Origin: an uncultured Clostridia bacterium
Lineage (GTDB): Bacteria; Bacillota; Clostridia; Oscillospirales; Oscillospiraceae
NCBI GenBank assembly: GCA_947173485.1
Contig: CAMWFH010000002.1
Span: 1 to 64,000, forward strand
Length of the DNA stretch: 64,000 nt
Direction of reading: 5' to 3'
Shown here: positions 14,637 to 26,352 of the stretch, one piece after another
Layout: each line of letters begins with the position of its first letter
Numbering within the stretch: position 1 is the first letter of the stretch
Notes under the pieces: generated by a model
Told to the model about the DNA's origin: nothing
Seen by the model: only the letters and a program-made list of their open reading frames with translations
Database searches by the model: none
Made by a program: the position numbers and the translations under genes

Positions 14637-15650
14637 TCAGACCACGACGAGCTCCTTCTTCTCCCCATCGTACCGGAAGATCTGCCGGGACAGCACCTCG
14701 TCACGCTTGTTCACGTTCCGGTTCATATCCGCCAAGGATCTCCGCATGGAGCTGACCTTCATCGGCCCGTTCACAGGGTGGACATGGAGGTCGCAGGTGC
14801 CGGTGAACACCAGGTAGATATCCTCGCCGGCCATCCGGTGCAGCCGTTCCAGCACGCCCGGATAGAAGGCGGCAACGGCCCCGTTGACGGTCTGCTCGGT
14901 GGTGAGGACCGGCGCGAGGGGATCATTGAAGTCGACCCGGATGCTCTCGTCCTCCATGAAGGGGACCTTCGGCGGGCCAGAGGGCCCTCCGGGCTTGCCA
15001 GTGATATAGTAGAACACCGGCGGCTGGAGCCGCATGGTGTTCTCCATGGCCCAGTCGAAGGCCGCCTGCTCCTCCACGTCCCAGAGCTGGAAGATATCCT
15101 GGCGGACCATGGTGGACAGGAGGATCGGGATGCCGTTATGGACCGTGGGCTCCAGGCTGATATACAGGACCAGCGCGATATCGCCGGTCCGCCGGTAGAT
15201 AGCGCTGCGCAGGACCTTTTCATTGTTGTCGTAATTGAGGGGCCGGATGATCAGCCGGGGCTTGATCGCCTCATAGTCCTCCAGCCGCTCCAGCAGGGCG
15301 AACTGCTGCCCCGCGGTGGCGCGAAGGTCCTTGATGTCGCCCTTTACGGCGGGCAGGACCTTCTTCATCCCGTCCTTCCGGTAGAGCCTGTAGAGTTCCC
15401 CCACCTGGAAGTTGACATATTCCGTGTGCTCGCCGGCAGACAGCTGGACGATCAGGACGCTGCTGCGGATGACATTGGAGTCATCGTTGAAATACCGCGC
15501 GTTTTTCCAGCGGATGTGGCTGTCCATCTCCTGGTCCGCTTCCGCGGTCGTGCCCTTGTCATAAAAGCGGATGTCCTGCTCCGTCAGGCCCAGCTCCTCA
15601 TCGCGGAGCAGCTCCTCGATCAATTCGATCGCAAAATCCCGTACTGCCAT
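14637..15650 (-). CDS. DUF5688 family protein, 337 aa
   Basis: A protein of unknown function typical of Clostridia. Family-like segments are PRLIIRPLNYDNNEKVL, TGDIALVLYISLE and DEVLSRQIFRYDG, the first two matching the conserved core (LRPLNY...GDIALVLY) I associate with DUF5688. No signal peptide or membrane span is visible, so it is cytoplasmic. GC-rich third positions agree with the chromosome rather than the element. It lies between sigK and the NSS transporter and is transcribed with them on the minus strand. The family name is from memory of the motif. Confidence 0.65.
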   Translation of the reverse strand: MAVRDFAIELIEELLRDEELGLTEQDIRFYDKGTTAEADQEMDSHIRWKNARYFNDDSNVIRSSVLIVQLSAGEHTEYVNFQVGELYRLYRKDGMKKVLPAVKGDIKDLRATAGQQFALLERLEDYEAIKPRLIIRPLNYDNNEKVLRSAIYRRTGDIALVLYISLEPTVHNGIPILLSTMVRQDIFQLWDVEEQAAFDWAMENTMRLQPPVFYYITGKPGGPSGPPKVPFMEDESIRVDFNDPLAPVLTTEQTVNGAVAAFYPGVLERLHRMAGEDIYLVFTGTCDLHVHPVNGPMKVSSMRRSLADMNRNVNKRDEVLSRQIFRYDGEKKELVVV

Positions 15651-15708
15651 ATAGACGGCCTCCTCTTGTCATATTGGTCGGGCACAGCGTGCCGCCGTCC
15701 CGAACTAT

Positions 15709-17088
15709 TCACAGGGTGATCAGCCCTAGCACGCTGGCGATGGAGCTGAGGAAGATAATCGTGATACAGGCCGGGGCAAGGTACTTCAGAAAGAACGTGT
15801 ACAGTTTCTTCCGGTGGAAGGCGGAGGACAGCTCCACCTCCTCCGCGATCTTCTGGGTCCCCGTCACCCGGATGATCAGGATGCAGGTGGCCAGAGCGGC
15901 CAGGGGCATCAGGATGGAGTTGGACAGGAAATCGAAGAAGTCCAGGAAGGCCATGCCGAAGAGCTGCACGCCGCTCCAGGCGCCGTAGCCCAGGGAGGAG
16001 GGGAGGCCCACCGCGGCCATCACCGCCACCATCAGCACGCACGCCTTGGGCCGGCTCCAGTGGAGCTCGTCCACCCAGGTGGAGACGCTGGTCTCCAGCA
16101 GGGAGATGGCGCTGGTCAGAGCGGCAAAGAGGAACATCAGGAAGAAGGCGATGCCCACGAAGGTCCCGGCCCCCATGCTGGCGAAGATCTTGGGCAGGGT
16201 GATGAAGGTCAGGGCCGGGCCGGCCTTGAGGACGCTCATGTCCCCGCCGGAGAAGGCAAAGACCGCCGGGATGATCATCATGCCCCCCAGGAGGGCGATG
16301 CCGGTGTCGAACAGCTCCACCTGTATGGTGGAGCGCTCGATGTCCACATCCTTGCCCAGGTAGGAGCCGTAAGTGTACAGGATGCCCATGGCGATGGACA
16401 GGGAGTAGAACATCTGGCCCATGGCGGCGATGACCGTCATCCAGGAGAAGTCGGCGAAGTTGGGCACCAGGAAGTATTTGACCCCCTCCAGCGCGCCGGG
16501 GCGGGTGACAGAGTAGCCCGCCACAAAGACAGCCAGCAGCACCAGCGCCGGCATCATCACCTTGGAGACCCGCTCCACCCCCTGCTTGACGCCGGCCAGG
16601 ATGACCAGGAACACCAGCAGGGAGAAGAGGACGAACCACAGCGTCACGCTGCCGGAGGCGGCGATGAAGCCGTCAAAGTAGCCGTCCCCGGCCAAAGCGG
16701 CCGCGCCGCCCCCCAGGTAGCCCACCAGGTATTTCAGCACCCAGCCGCCGATGACGCAGTAGTAGGGCACGATGATCATAGGGACGATGGCGTTGACCCA
16801 GCCGCCGAGGCGGAAGGGCAAGCTCTTCCCAAAGGCGGCGAAGGCCCCCACCGGGCTCTTTCGGGTCATGCGGCCCAGGGCGGTCTCCGAGACCAGCAGC
16901 ACATAGCCGAAGGTGACCACCAGCAGCAGGTAGACCAGCAGGAACATCCCGCCGCCGTACTTGGCGGCCAGATAGGGGAAGCGCCAAATATTGCCCAGCC
17001 CCACGGCAGAACCGGCCATGGCCAGCACATAGCCCAGCCGGCCGGAGAAGCTGCCCCGGGGGGATATCTGGTGTTTGTCGTTTTTCAT
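15709..17088 (-). CDS. sodium-dependent symporter, NSS/SNF family, 459 aa
   Basis: A membrane transporter that couples Na+ to uptake of an amino acid or similar compound. The N-terminus has the family signature (AMAGSAVGLGNIWRFPYLAA, residues 24-43) around the unwound helix 1 that binds substrate and sodium. About eleven to twelve membrane spans follow, for example LLVYLLLVVTFGYVLLV and IIMLPALVLLAVFVAGYSV-like helices, and the protein ends soon after helix 12. ATGs with TGGAGG upstream mark the start. A good promoter lies at 17122-17150. Substrate cannot be told from sequence; bacterial members often carry Trp, Tyr, Leu or Ala. Confidence 0.93.
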   Translation of the reverse strand: MKNDKHQISPRGSFSGRLGYVLAMAGSAVGLGNIWRFPYLAAKYGGGMFLLVYLLLVVTFGYVLLVSETALGRMTRKSPVGAFAAFGKSLPFRLGGWVNAIVPMIIVPYYCVIGGWVLKYLVGYLGGGAAALAGDGYFDGFIAASGSVTLWFVLFSLLVFLVILAGVKQGVERVSKVMMPALVLLAVFVAGYSVTRPGALEGVKYFLVPNFADFSWMTVIAAMGQMFYSLSIAMGILYTYGSYLGKDVDIERSTIQVELFDTGIALLGGMMIIPAVFAFSGGDMSVLKAGPALTFITLPKIFASMGAGTFVGIAFFLMFLFAALTSAISLLETSVSTWVDELHWSRPKACVLMVAVMAAVGLPSSLGYGAWSGVQLFGMAFLDFFDFLSNSILMPLAALATCILIIRVTGTQKIAEEVELSSAFHRKKLYTFFLKYLAPACITIIFLSSIASVLGLITL

Positions 17089-17121
17089 CTGTAGACCTCC
17101 ATCTTGTCGTATAACAGTCCT

Positions 17122-17150
17122 ATGATACCATTAGATGGGAATATAAGCAA
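17122..17150 (-). promoter_or_regulatory. promoter of the symporter gene
   Basis: On the minus strand TTGCTT (17150-17145), a 17-base spacer and TATCAT (17127-17122) precede the start at 17088 by about 35 bases. Confidence 0.6.
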
Positions 17151-17200
17151 GAGGGAGTTTTCCGGCGGCCCATACCGGCCCGGGCGGCGCGGCGAACAGA

Positions 17201-17222
17201 GGGCGGTCCCGGCGGACCGCCC
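17201..17222 (-). terminator. hairpin after the glycosyltransferase gene
   Basis: GGGCGGTCC and GGACCGCCC arms lie directly 3' of the stop codon at 17226. No T tract follows, so this is a likely but not certain terminator. Confidence 0.5.
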
Positions 17223-17225
17223 CTG

Positions 17226-18524
17226 TCATTGCAGCACGTTTCGGATGTTCTCCTGGATCTTGTCCGTCCACTGGATATACTGGGCCTGCTCCGCCGGGGA
17301 GAAGCCCGTCAGGCGGGCCGTCTCGAACTCCTGCCAGACGCCCTCCAGGTCCTCCAGCAGCGGCGCGGAGGGGAAGGAGAAGGTCAGGTGCCGCTCGCCG
17401 CTGTCCGGCAGGCGCTTTTCCGTGGTCAGGAGCATCCCCTTCCCGAGCAGCCGCTGGAGCAGGACGGACAGGGCCCTGTGGGTCAGACCGGCCAGCTCCG
17501 CCAGCTCCTTCCGGGTGCCGCCGCCGGCCTGGTGCAGGGACAGCAGCAGGCGGGCCTCCGGGAGGGACAGGCCGTTCTTCAAAGCGGCGGGCTCCAGGTA
17601 GTGGTCCAGCAGCTTCCGCTCCCGGAGGGCATCGTAGAACACGCCCTTCCCGGCCAGGGCGCTGGAGGGGACCCGGCTGCGCTCCTCCCCCAGCCGGGTG
17701 GCGCCGGGGAGGACCGCGCCGTCCTGGGCGGCATCGAAGAGGAAGCGGTAGACCTTCAGCCGGCTGCGCTCATACTCCTCCTCATCCAGGACCGTCTTAT
17801 AGAACCGGTCGTAATACTCGAACACCAGCAGCTTCATCCGAATGGTCTTGGAGATGCTCAGCCCCTGGGTGGCCAGGGACCCCTTGGTCTTCACATAGTA
17901 GTAGATGGGCACCTGAAGAGCCAGGAAGGTCTCCGCGTGGCGGATATACTCCAGGTTGAACATAAAGTCCTCGCACCAGCTGATCGCCGGGTCCATCCGC
18001 AGGTGGTACTGCTCGATCAGGTCCCGGCGGTAGAGCTTGTTCCACAGGACGCCGTAGTAAAAATCAGCGGGGTCCTCCATCATATGGGCGGCGTACTCCT
18101 CCCGGGTGAGGACCGTGTTGTCCTCGATGTCCCCCTTGTGGGAGACCCGCTCCCCCACCACCCGGTAGAAGTCGGAGATCACCATATCACACTGGTGGCT
18201 CTCCGCCGCCCGGAAGAGGAGCTTGGTGGCATCGGGGGCGATCCAGTCGTCGCTGTCCAAAAACTGGAGGTAGCGCCCCCTGGCTAGGTCCATGGCCTGG
18301 TTCCGGGTGTCGGACACGCCGGAGTTCGGCTTGTGGAGGACCCGGACCCGGCTGTCGGACCGGGCGAACTGGTCGCAGAGGGCGCCGGAGGCGTCCTGGC
18401 TGCCGTCATTGGCGAGGATCAGCTCGAAGTCGGTGAACTCCTGGGTCAAAACGCTCTCCACGCACCGGCGCAGGGTCCCCTCCGCGTTGTAGACAGGGAC
18501 GATGATGCTGACACTGGGATCCAT
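17226..18524 (-). CDS. GT2 glycosyltransferase fused to a MarR-like winged helix, 432 aa
   Basis: Residues 4-230 are a family 2 glycosyltransferase: SIIVPVYNAEGTLRRCVESV, ELILANDGSQDAS, GVSDTRNQAMDLARGRYLQF and the DSDDW metal site (about 95), then an acceptor region (WCEDFMFNLEYI). Such enzymes transfer sugars to surface polymers using nucleotide sugars. Residues 318-386 are a MarR-type winged helix (LSLPEARLLLSLHQAGGGTR, then KELAELAGLTHRALSVLLQR and a wing GERHLTF). The frame is continuous, so this is a genuine fusion. It may link polymer synthesis to transcription or use the wHTH for dimerisation. Start has an upstream AGGAGTG. Confidence 0.9.
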   Translation of the reverse strand: MDPSVSIIVPVYNAEGTLRRCVESVLTQEFTDFELILANDGSQDASGALCDQFARSDSRVRVLHKPNSGVSDTRNQAMDLARGRYLQFLDSDDWIAPDATKLLFRAAESHQCDMVISDFYRVVGERVSHKGDIEDNTVLTREEYAAHMMEDPADFYYGVLWNKLYRRDLIEQYHLRMDPAISWCEDFMFNLEYIRHAETFLALQVPIYYYVKTKGSLATQGLSISKTIRMKLLVFEYYDRFYKTVLDEEEYERSRLKVYRFLFDAAQDGAVLPGATRLGEERSRVPSSALAGKGVFYDALRERKLLDHYLEPAALKNGLSLPEARLLLSLHQAGGGTRKELAELAGLTHRALSVLLQRLLGKGMLLTTEKRLPDSGERHLTFSFPSAPLLEDLEGVWQEFETARLTGFSPAEQAQYIQWTDKIQENIRNVLQ

Positions 18525-18570
18525 GTGAACACTCCTATCCTATATCTATGCTCTGGGAAGAGCCCTATGC

Positions 18571-21151
<2,581 letters not shown>

Positions 21152-21244
21152 GGCGCTCCCTCCCGCTGTTTTTCCCCTATCATACCACAGGCGGACGCCC
21201 CGCTCAAGCCCGCTGCCCGCCCCGGAAAAAATCTTTTTCCGCCC

Positions 21245-21272
21245 TTGACAACCGGGAGAAAGTGCATATAAT
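21245..21272 (+). promoter_or_regulatory. promoter of the Rrf2-nifS-nifU unit with possible Rrf2 half-site
   Basis: TTGACA (21245-21250), a 16-base spacer and TATAAT (21267-21272), both consensus. AAATTCCTAGTCAA (21285-21298) downstream of the -10 resembles half of a CymR/IscR-type site, which would allow autoregulation by the gene it drives. Confidence 0.65.
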
Positions 21273-21315
21273 AGGACTTGCGATAAATTCCTAGTCAAAG
21301 GGGGGTAAATCAGAG

Positions 21316-21765
21316 GTGCGTGTATCCGCCAAGGGCCGCTATGCCCTACAGCTGATGCTGGCCCTGGCCCTGCGGGAGGACGAGAACCTGTCCGTGAAGG
21401 CCGTGGCCGAGAGCCAGGGGATCAGCGAGAAATATCTGGAGCAGGTGATCCCGCCCCTGGTCCGCAGCGGCTTCGTCCGCAGCGTCCGGGGGGCCAAGGG
21501 GGGCTACCACCTGTCCAAGAGCCCGGAGGACTACAGCGTAGGGATGATCCTGCGGCTGGTAGAGGGGTCCATCGCCCCGGTGGCCTGCCTGGAGGGCAGC
21601 GGCTGCGCCCACTGCCGGGAGTGCGTCACCATGGACCTGTGGGAGCAGGTGGACCGGGCCATCAGCAACGTGGTGGACCATGTGACCCTGGCGGACCTGG
21701 TGGATAAGCAGCGCCGGCTGGACGCGAAGCGGCAGCGGGAGAGCGCGGTATCTCCCCCTTGCTGA
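21316..21765 (+). CDS. Rrf2-family regulator (IscR/CymR-like), 149 aa
   Basis: A winged-helix regulator, probably of Fe-S or cysteine metabolism. MRVSAKGRYALQLMLAL is the family start, followed by the recognition region (ISEKYLEQVIPPLVRSGFVR) and wing (SVRGAKGGYHL). Three Cys (about 95, 101, 104: CLEGSGCAHC) sit where IscR binds an Fe-S cluster, so cluster binding is likely. The GTG start follows AGGGGGG. It is immediately upstream of nifS-nifU, as in IscR operons, suggesting feedback on Fe-S assembly. Confidence 0.9.
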   Translation: MRVSAKGRYALQLMLALALREDENLSVKAVAESQGISEKYLEQVIPPLVRSGFVRSVRGAKGGYHLSKSPEDYSVGMILRLVEGSIAPVACLEGSGCAHCRECVTMDLWEQVDRAISNVVDHVTLADLVDKQRRLDAKRQRESAVSPPC

Positions 21766-21802
21766 TAGGGATATAGGGATCGACAGAAAGAAGGAACGGA
21801 AA

Positions 21803-22969
21803 ATGTTTGTATACGCAGATAACGCGGCCACCACCGCCATGAGCCCGGTGGCCATCCAGACCATGGAGCGGGCGCTGGAGAGCATGTACGGCAATCCCTC
21901 CAGCCTCCACCAGAAGGGGAGAGAGGCCAACCTGGCCATGATCGACGCCCGCCGGGCCATGGCGGAGCGGCTGGGGGCCGAGGAGCGGGAGCTCTACTTC
22001 ACCGGCTGCGGCACCGAGGCGGACAACTGGGCCATCCGCAGCGCCGCCCGCCTGGGGGCGGAGAAGGGCAAGCGGCACCTCATCACCACCGCCATCGAGC
22101 ACCACGCCGTCCTCCACACCATGGCGGCCCTGGAGCGAGAGGGGTATGAGGTCACCTACCTCCCCGTCTCCCCCGAGGGGCTGGTGACGGCGGAGCAGGT
22201 AGCGGCGGCCATCCGGGAGGACACCTGCCTGGTGAGCGTCATGTACGCCAACAACGAGATCGGTACCATCATGCCCATCCCGGCCATCGGCAAGGTCTGC
22301 CGGGAGCGGGGGGTGCTGTTCCACACCGATGCCGTCCAGGCGGCGGCCCATCTGCCCATCAACGTGGTGGAGCAGGACATCGATATGCTGTCCCTCTCCG
22401 GCCACAAGTTCCACGGCCCCAAGGGCACCGGCGCCCTCTACTGCCGGAAGGGCATCCGGCTCGCCCCCTTCATCGAGGGCGGCGCCCAGGAGCGGGGCAA
22501 GCGGGCTGGCACCGAGGCGCTGCCGGCCATCCTGGCCATGTCCGCCGCCTTCTGCGAGGCCTGCGACCACATGGAGGAGAACATGGCCCGGGTGACGGCA
22601 TTGCGGGATAAGCTGATCGAGGGCCTGCGGACCATCCCGAAGTGCCGCCTCAACGGACACCCCACCCAGCGCCTGCCCGGCAACGTCAGCTTCTGCTTCG
22701 AGGGCATCGAGGGCGAGAGCCTGCTGCTGCGGCTGGATATGGCGGGCATCTGCGCCAGCTCCGGCAGCGCCTGCACCAGCGGGTCCCTAGACCCCAGCCA
22801 TGTGCTGCTGGCCCTGGGGCTGCCCCATGAGATCGCCCACGGCTCCCTGCGGCTGAGCCTCTGCGAGTACAACACCGAGGAAGAGGTGGACTATATGCTC
22901 CAGCAGGTCCCCCAGGTGGTGGCCACCCTGCGGGAGATGTCCCCCGTCTGGTACAAGATGACCCACTGA
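21803..22969 (+). CDS. nifS: cysteine desulfurase, NifS/IscS family, 388 aa
   Basis: A PLP enzyme that takes sulfur from cysteine for Fe-S assembly. The N-terminus has YADNAATT; the cofactor motif is SLSGHKFHGPKGTG (Lys about 200); the catalytic cysteine loop is CASSGSACTSG (about 325). These mark the group I NifS/IscS type. It starts 38 bases after the Rrf2 gene and is 52 bases before nifU, forming one operon that makes and scaffolds Fe-S clusters. Confidence 0.96.
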   Translation: MFVYADNAATTAMSPVAIQTMERALESMYGNPSSLHQKGREANLAMIDARRAMAERLGAEERELYFTGCGTEADNWAIRSAARLGAEKGKRHLITTAIEHHAVLHTMAALEREGYEVTYLPVSPEGLVTAEQVAAAIREDTCLVSVMYANNEIGTIMPIPAIGKVCRERGVLFHTDAVQAAAHLPINVVEQDIDMLSLSGHKFHGPKGTGALYCRKGIRLAPFIEGGAQERGKRAGTEALPAILAMSAAFCEACDHMEENMARVTALRDKLIEGLRTIPKCRLNGHPTQRLPGNVSFCFEGIEGESLLLRLDMAGICASSGSACTSGSLDPSHVLLALGLPHEIAHGSLRLSLCEYNTEEEVDYMLQQVPQVVATLREMSPVWYKMTH

Positions 22970-23020
22970 GATAGGCGCACCAAGACAGAGATCGAAAAAT
23001 ATAGAAGGAGGAACCAAGCT

Positions 23021-23455
23021 ATGGCTATGGAATACAGTGAGAAGGTCATGGAGCATTTCGCCCATCCCCACAATGTAGGCGTGATCGAGGACGCCGACGC
23101 CGTAGGGGAGGTGGGCAACGCCAAGTGCGGCGATATCATGCGGATGTATCTGAAGATCGAGAACGATGTGATCGTAGACGTAAAGTTCCAGACCTTCGGC
23201 TGCGCCTCCGCCATCGCCACCAGCTCCATCGCCACGGATATGATCAAGGGCAAGCCCGTCAGCGAGGCCCTGGCCCTGACCAACCAGGCCGTGGTGGAGG
23301 CCCTGGACGGCCTGCCGGCGGTGAAGGTCCACTGCTCCGTGCTGGCGGAGCAGGCGGTGAAGGCGGCCCTGGCCGACTACTACCGTAAGCAGGGCAGGGA
23401 AGTGGACTTTTGCGACTGCGACACCTGTGAGGGCGGCTGCTGCGGCCACGAATAA
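23021..23455 (+). CDS. nifU: Fe-S scaffold protein, NifU/IscU-like, 144 aa
   Basis: The scaffold on which nascent Fe-S clusters form with sulfur from NifS. The N-terminal domain matches NifU (YSEKVMEHFAHPHNVG), and ligand cysteines are in GNAKCGD (about 37), TFGCASAIA (about 61) and VHCSVLAEQA (about 106). The C-terminus adds a Cys-rich tail (CDCDTCEGGCCGH). GAAGGAGG precedes the ATG. It ends the operon before a terminator. Confidence 0.95.
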   Translation: MAMEYSEKVMEHFAHPHNVGVIEDADAVGEVGNAKCGDIMRMYLKIENDVIVDVKFQTFGCASAIATSSIATDMIKGKPVSEALALTNQAVVEALDGLPAVKVHCSVLAEQAVKAALADYYRKQGREVDFCDCDTCEGGCCGHE

Positions 23456-23522
23456 GGGACCAGGAGGGGCGCACTGTCAGAGGAGCTGGCGGCGCGCCCC
23501 TATTTTTATGACGGACAGAGAG

Positions 23523-23554
23523 CGGGAGGGCCCCCGAGGGAGCCCTCCCGTTTT
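23523..23554. terminator. terminator between convergent transcripts
   Basis: CGGGAGGGC (23523-23531) pairs with GCCCTCCCG (23542-23550), followed by TTTT. It ends nifU and probably also the minus-strand amidohydrolase operon. Confidence 0.8.
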
Positions 23555-23580
23555 CATGTATCTGCCTGTGTACAGCCGTC

Positions 23581-24939
23581 TTACATCTCCAGATACTTGG
23601 AGATCACCTGGGCGGACTCCGCAGAGAGCTTTTCCTCGTCCACGGTGACCAGCCGGCCATGGTCCACGGTGACGCGGCCATTGACCACGGTGTAATCCAC
23701 CGGGCCCTTCAGGCCCACGGTGCCGAACACGGACTTCGGGTCGTACATGGCGCCGATGAGCTCCATCCGGCGGCCGTCCACCAGGAAGAAGTCGGCGCAC
23801 TTGCCTACCTCCAGGGAGCCGATGGCGTCCGTCCAGCCCAGCACCTTCGCGCCGCCGACCGTGGCGATCTTCAGCATATCGTAGCCGGAGGGGGCCTTGT
23901 CGCTGGAGTTCAGCCGGTGGAGCAGGTAGGCTACCCGCAGCTCCTCCAGCAGGTTGGAGCCGTCGTTGGAGGCGGAGCCGTCCACGCCCAGGCCCACGGG
24001 GATGCCCATCTCCAGCATCTCGGGGACCCGGCAGACACCGGAGGAGAGCTTCATATTGGAGATGGGGCAGTGGCAGACACCGGACTGAGTCTCCGCCAGG
24101 ATCTTCAGCTCGTCATCGTTGAAGTGGATGCCGTGGGCGTACCAGACGTCGGACCCAGTCATGCCCAGCTCCTGCATATAGGCCACCGGCCGCAGGCCCA
24201 CCTTCTCCAGGGTGTAGTCCTCCTCGTCCTTGGTCTCGCAGAGGTGGGTGTGGATGCGGACCTTGTACTCCCGGGCCAGCTTGGCGCTCTCCCGATAGAG
24301 GTCCGCCGTGGCGGTGAAGGGGGAGCAGGGGGCCAGGGCCAGCCGGCACATGGACTGGAAGGAGGGATCGTGGTACTTCTGGACCACGTCCACGCTGCTG
24401 CGCAGGATCTCGTCCGTGGTCTGGACCACCTCATTGGGAGGCAGGCCGCCGTCCTTCTGGCCCCGGTCCAGGCCGCCCCGGGAAAGGTACATCCGGGCGC
24501 CCAGCTCCTTGGCCGCCGCCGCCTGGGCCTCCAGGGGGTCGGGACCGGTGTTCTTATGGAACAGGTAGTGGTGGTCGAAGATGGTGGTGCAGCCGTTCTT
24601 CATCAGCTCGCCCATGCTGGACAGGGCGGAGTAACGGATCACATCCGGGTTGACCCGCTTCCAGATCTCGAACATGGTGTGGAGCCAGTCGAACAGCTCC
24701 TGGTTCTGGGCCTGGGGCAGGTTCCGGGAGAAGTTCTGGAAGAAGTGGTGGTGGGTGTTGATAAGGCCCGGATAGCAGTACATACCGCTGGCGTCGATGA
24801 CCTGGTCGGCCTCCGGCGCCTCGGGGCCGATGGAGCGGATCAGGCCGTCCTCCGCGTAGAGGTTCACGTTCTGATAGACCCGGTCCTCGCCGTCGCAGGA
24901 GACCAGGGCGCGGATGTTTTTCACGAGCAGACTCTTCAT
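23581..24939 (-). CDS. amidohydrolase, 8-oxoguanine deaminase-like, 452 aa
   Basis: A metal-dependent deaminase of the amidohydrolase superfamily. Metal ligands are NTHHHFFQN (His63-65), the HTHLCET motif (about 240), and GLGVDGSASNDGSN with the catalytic Asp (about 315). The HHHFFQNFSRNLP and LFDWLHTMFEIW stretches match 8-oxoguanine deaminase and guanine/hydroxyatrazine-type enzymes. It is the distal gene of a minus-strand set with xanthine dehydrogenase and a purine permease, so a substituted guanine is the likely substrate, giving a substituted xanthine. Ring substituent specificity cannot be told from sequence. Confidence 0.88.
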   Translation of the reverse strand: MKSLLVKNIRALVSCDGEDRVYQNVNLYAEDGLIRSIGPEAPEADQVIDASGMYCYPGLINTHHHFFQNFSRNLPQAQNQELFDWLHTMFEIWKRVNPDVIRYSALSSMGELMKNGCTTIFDHHYLFHKNTGPDPLEAQAAAAKELGARMYLSRGGLDRGQKDGGLPPNEVVQTTDEILRSSVDVVQKYHDPSFQSMCRLALAPCSPFTATADLYRESAKLAREYKVRIHTHLCETKDEEDYTLEKVGLRPVAYMQELGMTGSDVWYAHGIHFNDDELKILAETQSGVCHCPISNMKLSSGVCRVPEMLEMGIPVGLGVDGSASNDGSNLLEELRVAYLLHRLNSSDKAPSGYDMLKIATVGGAKVLGWTDAIGSLEVGKCADFFLVDGRRMELIGAMYDPKSVFGTVGLKGPVDYTVVNGRVTVDHGRLVTVDEEKLSAESAQVISKYLEM

Positions 24940-24993
24940 AGTGGTGGCATCCCCTTTACTTGATAGATTTTCTGATCGAGAGGACGGGGCCGA

Positions 24994-25473
24994 TCAGGTG
25001 CCCACATGGGCGGCGATCACCTCTGCCGCCCGCTGGACGGCCTCTGTCACCTGCTCATAGGTGGCGCACCGGCACATATTGCCGGAGAGGGCCGTCTTGA
25101 TCGTCTCCTTGGTGGGGTGGGGGTCCCGCTGGAGCAGGGCGTGGGCGCTGAGGATCATGCCGGGGGTGCAGAAGCCGCACTGGACCGCCCCAGCATCGAT
25201 GAACGCCTGCTGGAGGGGACTGAGCTTGCCATCGACCGACAGGCCCTCGATGGTGGTGATGGACTTGCCGTCGGCCAGGGTAGCGAGGTACAGGCAGGAG
25301 GTGGTGGGCACGCCGTCGATCAGCACGGTGCAGGCGCCGCACTCGCCCACCTCGCAGCCCCGCTTGGTGCCGGTGAGGCCCAGGCGGGTGCGGAGGGTCT
25401 CCAGCAGGGTCTCGCCGTCCTCCACCTGGCCGGTCCACAGGGAACCGTTGACGGTCATTTGGATCGTATGCAT
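24994..25473 (-). CDS. xdhC: xanthine dehydrogenase-type [2Fe-2S] subunit, 159 aa
   Basis: The electron-transfer subunit of a molybdenum hydroxylase. The plant-type [2Fe-2S] site is CEVGECGAC (about 40-48) with a fourth Cys at about 60; the second cluster domain has CGFC (about 97) and CRC (about 133). Its ATG overlaps the stop of the FAD subunit (TAATG), so the two are co-translated. It is the last of the three hydroxylase genes on the minus strand. The substrate is not fixed by this subunit. Confidence 0.95.
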   Translation of the reverse strand: MHTIQMTVNGSLWTGQVEDGETLLETLRTRLGLTGTKRGCEVGECGACTVLIDGVPTTSCLYLATLADGKSITTIEGLSVDGKLSPLQQAFIDAGAVQCGFCTPGMILSAHALLQRDPHPTKETIKTALSGNMCRCATYEQVTEAVQRAAEVIAAHVGT

Positions 25474-26348
25474 TATAGGACACCTCCCGCACTCTCATAG
25501 GCCGCCCGGAACGCCCGCTTGGCCAGGGTCCGGATCAGCTGCTCGCGATACTCCTTGGAGGCCCGCCAGGAGCTCCTGGGCGATGCGGACTGAAGGGCCA
25601 GCCGGCCCGCCTCCTCCAGGTCCTCCAGACCGGGCTTCCGGCCGGTGAGGAAGGCCTCGGCCTCCGAGGCCCGGATGGGAGTGGGGGCCGCCACGCCCAG
25701 GGCGATGGCCGCCTTGGACACGGCGCCGTCCTCCCCGATCTCGCAGGCGGCGGCGCAGCCGATCAGGGCCAGGTCCATGGCCTTCCGGGTGCTGAACTTG
25801 AGGTAGCAGTCCCCGTGACGGGGGGCGGCGGCGGGCAGCTCGATGTGGAGCAGCAGCTCCTTCGGGTCCCGCTTGACCCGGCCGGGCCCGCTGTAGAACT
25901 CGGTGATGGGCACCCGGCGTTCCCCGGCGGCGCTTTGCAGCACCAGCACCGCGTCCAGGGCGAAGAGGCCCGGGGCGCTGTCGGCGGAGGTGGCGCCGTT
26001 ACAGACGTTGCCGCCGATGGTGGCCCGGTTCTGGATCTGGGGCCCGCCCATGGCCAGGGCGGCGGTGCGCAGCATGGGCGCCCGCTGGGCAACGGTCTCG
26101 CTGGCGGCCAGCTGGGTGAAGGTGGTGAGGGCGCCGATCTCCACCACGCCGTCCTCCCGGCAGCGGATGCCCGTCAGCTCCGGGAGCTTCTCCAGGCTCA
26201 TCAGGCGCACGTCCTCCAGCCGCTTGGCCCGCATCTGCACCAGCACATCGGTGCCGCCGGCCAGGGGCCGCGTGTCGGGATGCTCGGACAGATAGGCCAG
26301 AGCCTCCCCCAGCGTCTGGGGGATATACAACTCAGATACGGAATACAT
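25473..26348 (-). CDS. xdhB: xanthine dehydrogenase-type FAD-binding subunit, 291 aa
   Basis: The FAD-binding medium subunit of the hydroxylase. PLAGGTDVLVQMRAK (about 29-43) and ATIGGNVCNGATSAD (about 111-125) are the FAD-binding motifs, followed by the CO-dehydrogenase flavoprotein C-terminal domain (FLTGRKPGLEDLEEAGRL). It passes electrons from the 2Fe-2S subunit to NAD or another acceptor. It starts 4 bases after xdhA ends. Confidence 0.94.
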   Translation of the reverse strand: MYSVSELYIPQTLGEALAYLSEHPDTRPLAGGTDVLVQMRAKRLEDVRLMSLEKLPELTGIRCREDGVVEIGALTTFTQLAASETVAQRAPMLRTAALAMGGPQIQNRATIGGNVCNGATSADSAPGLFALDAVLVLQSAAGERRVPITEFYSGPGRVKRDPKELLLHIELPAAAPRHGDCYLKFSTRKAMDLALIGCAAACEIGEDGAVSKAAIALGVAAPTPIRASEAEAFLTGRKPGLEDLEEAGRLALQSASPRSSWRASKEYREQLIRTLAKRAFRAAYESAGGVL

Positions 26349-26352
26349 GCCT

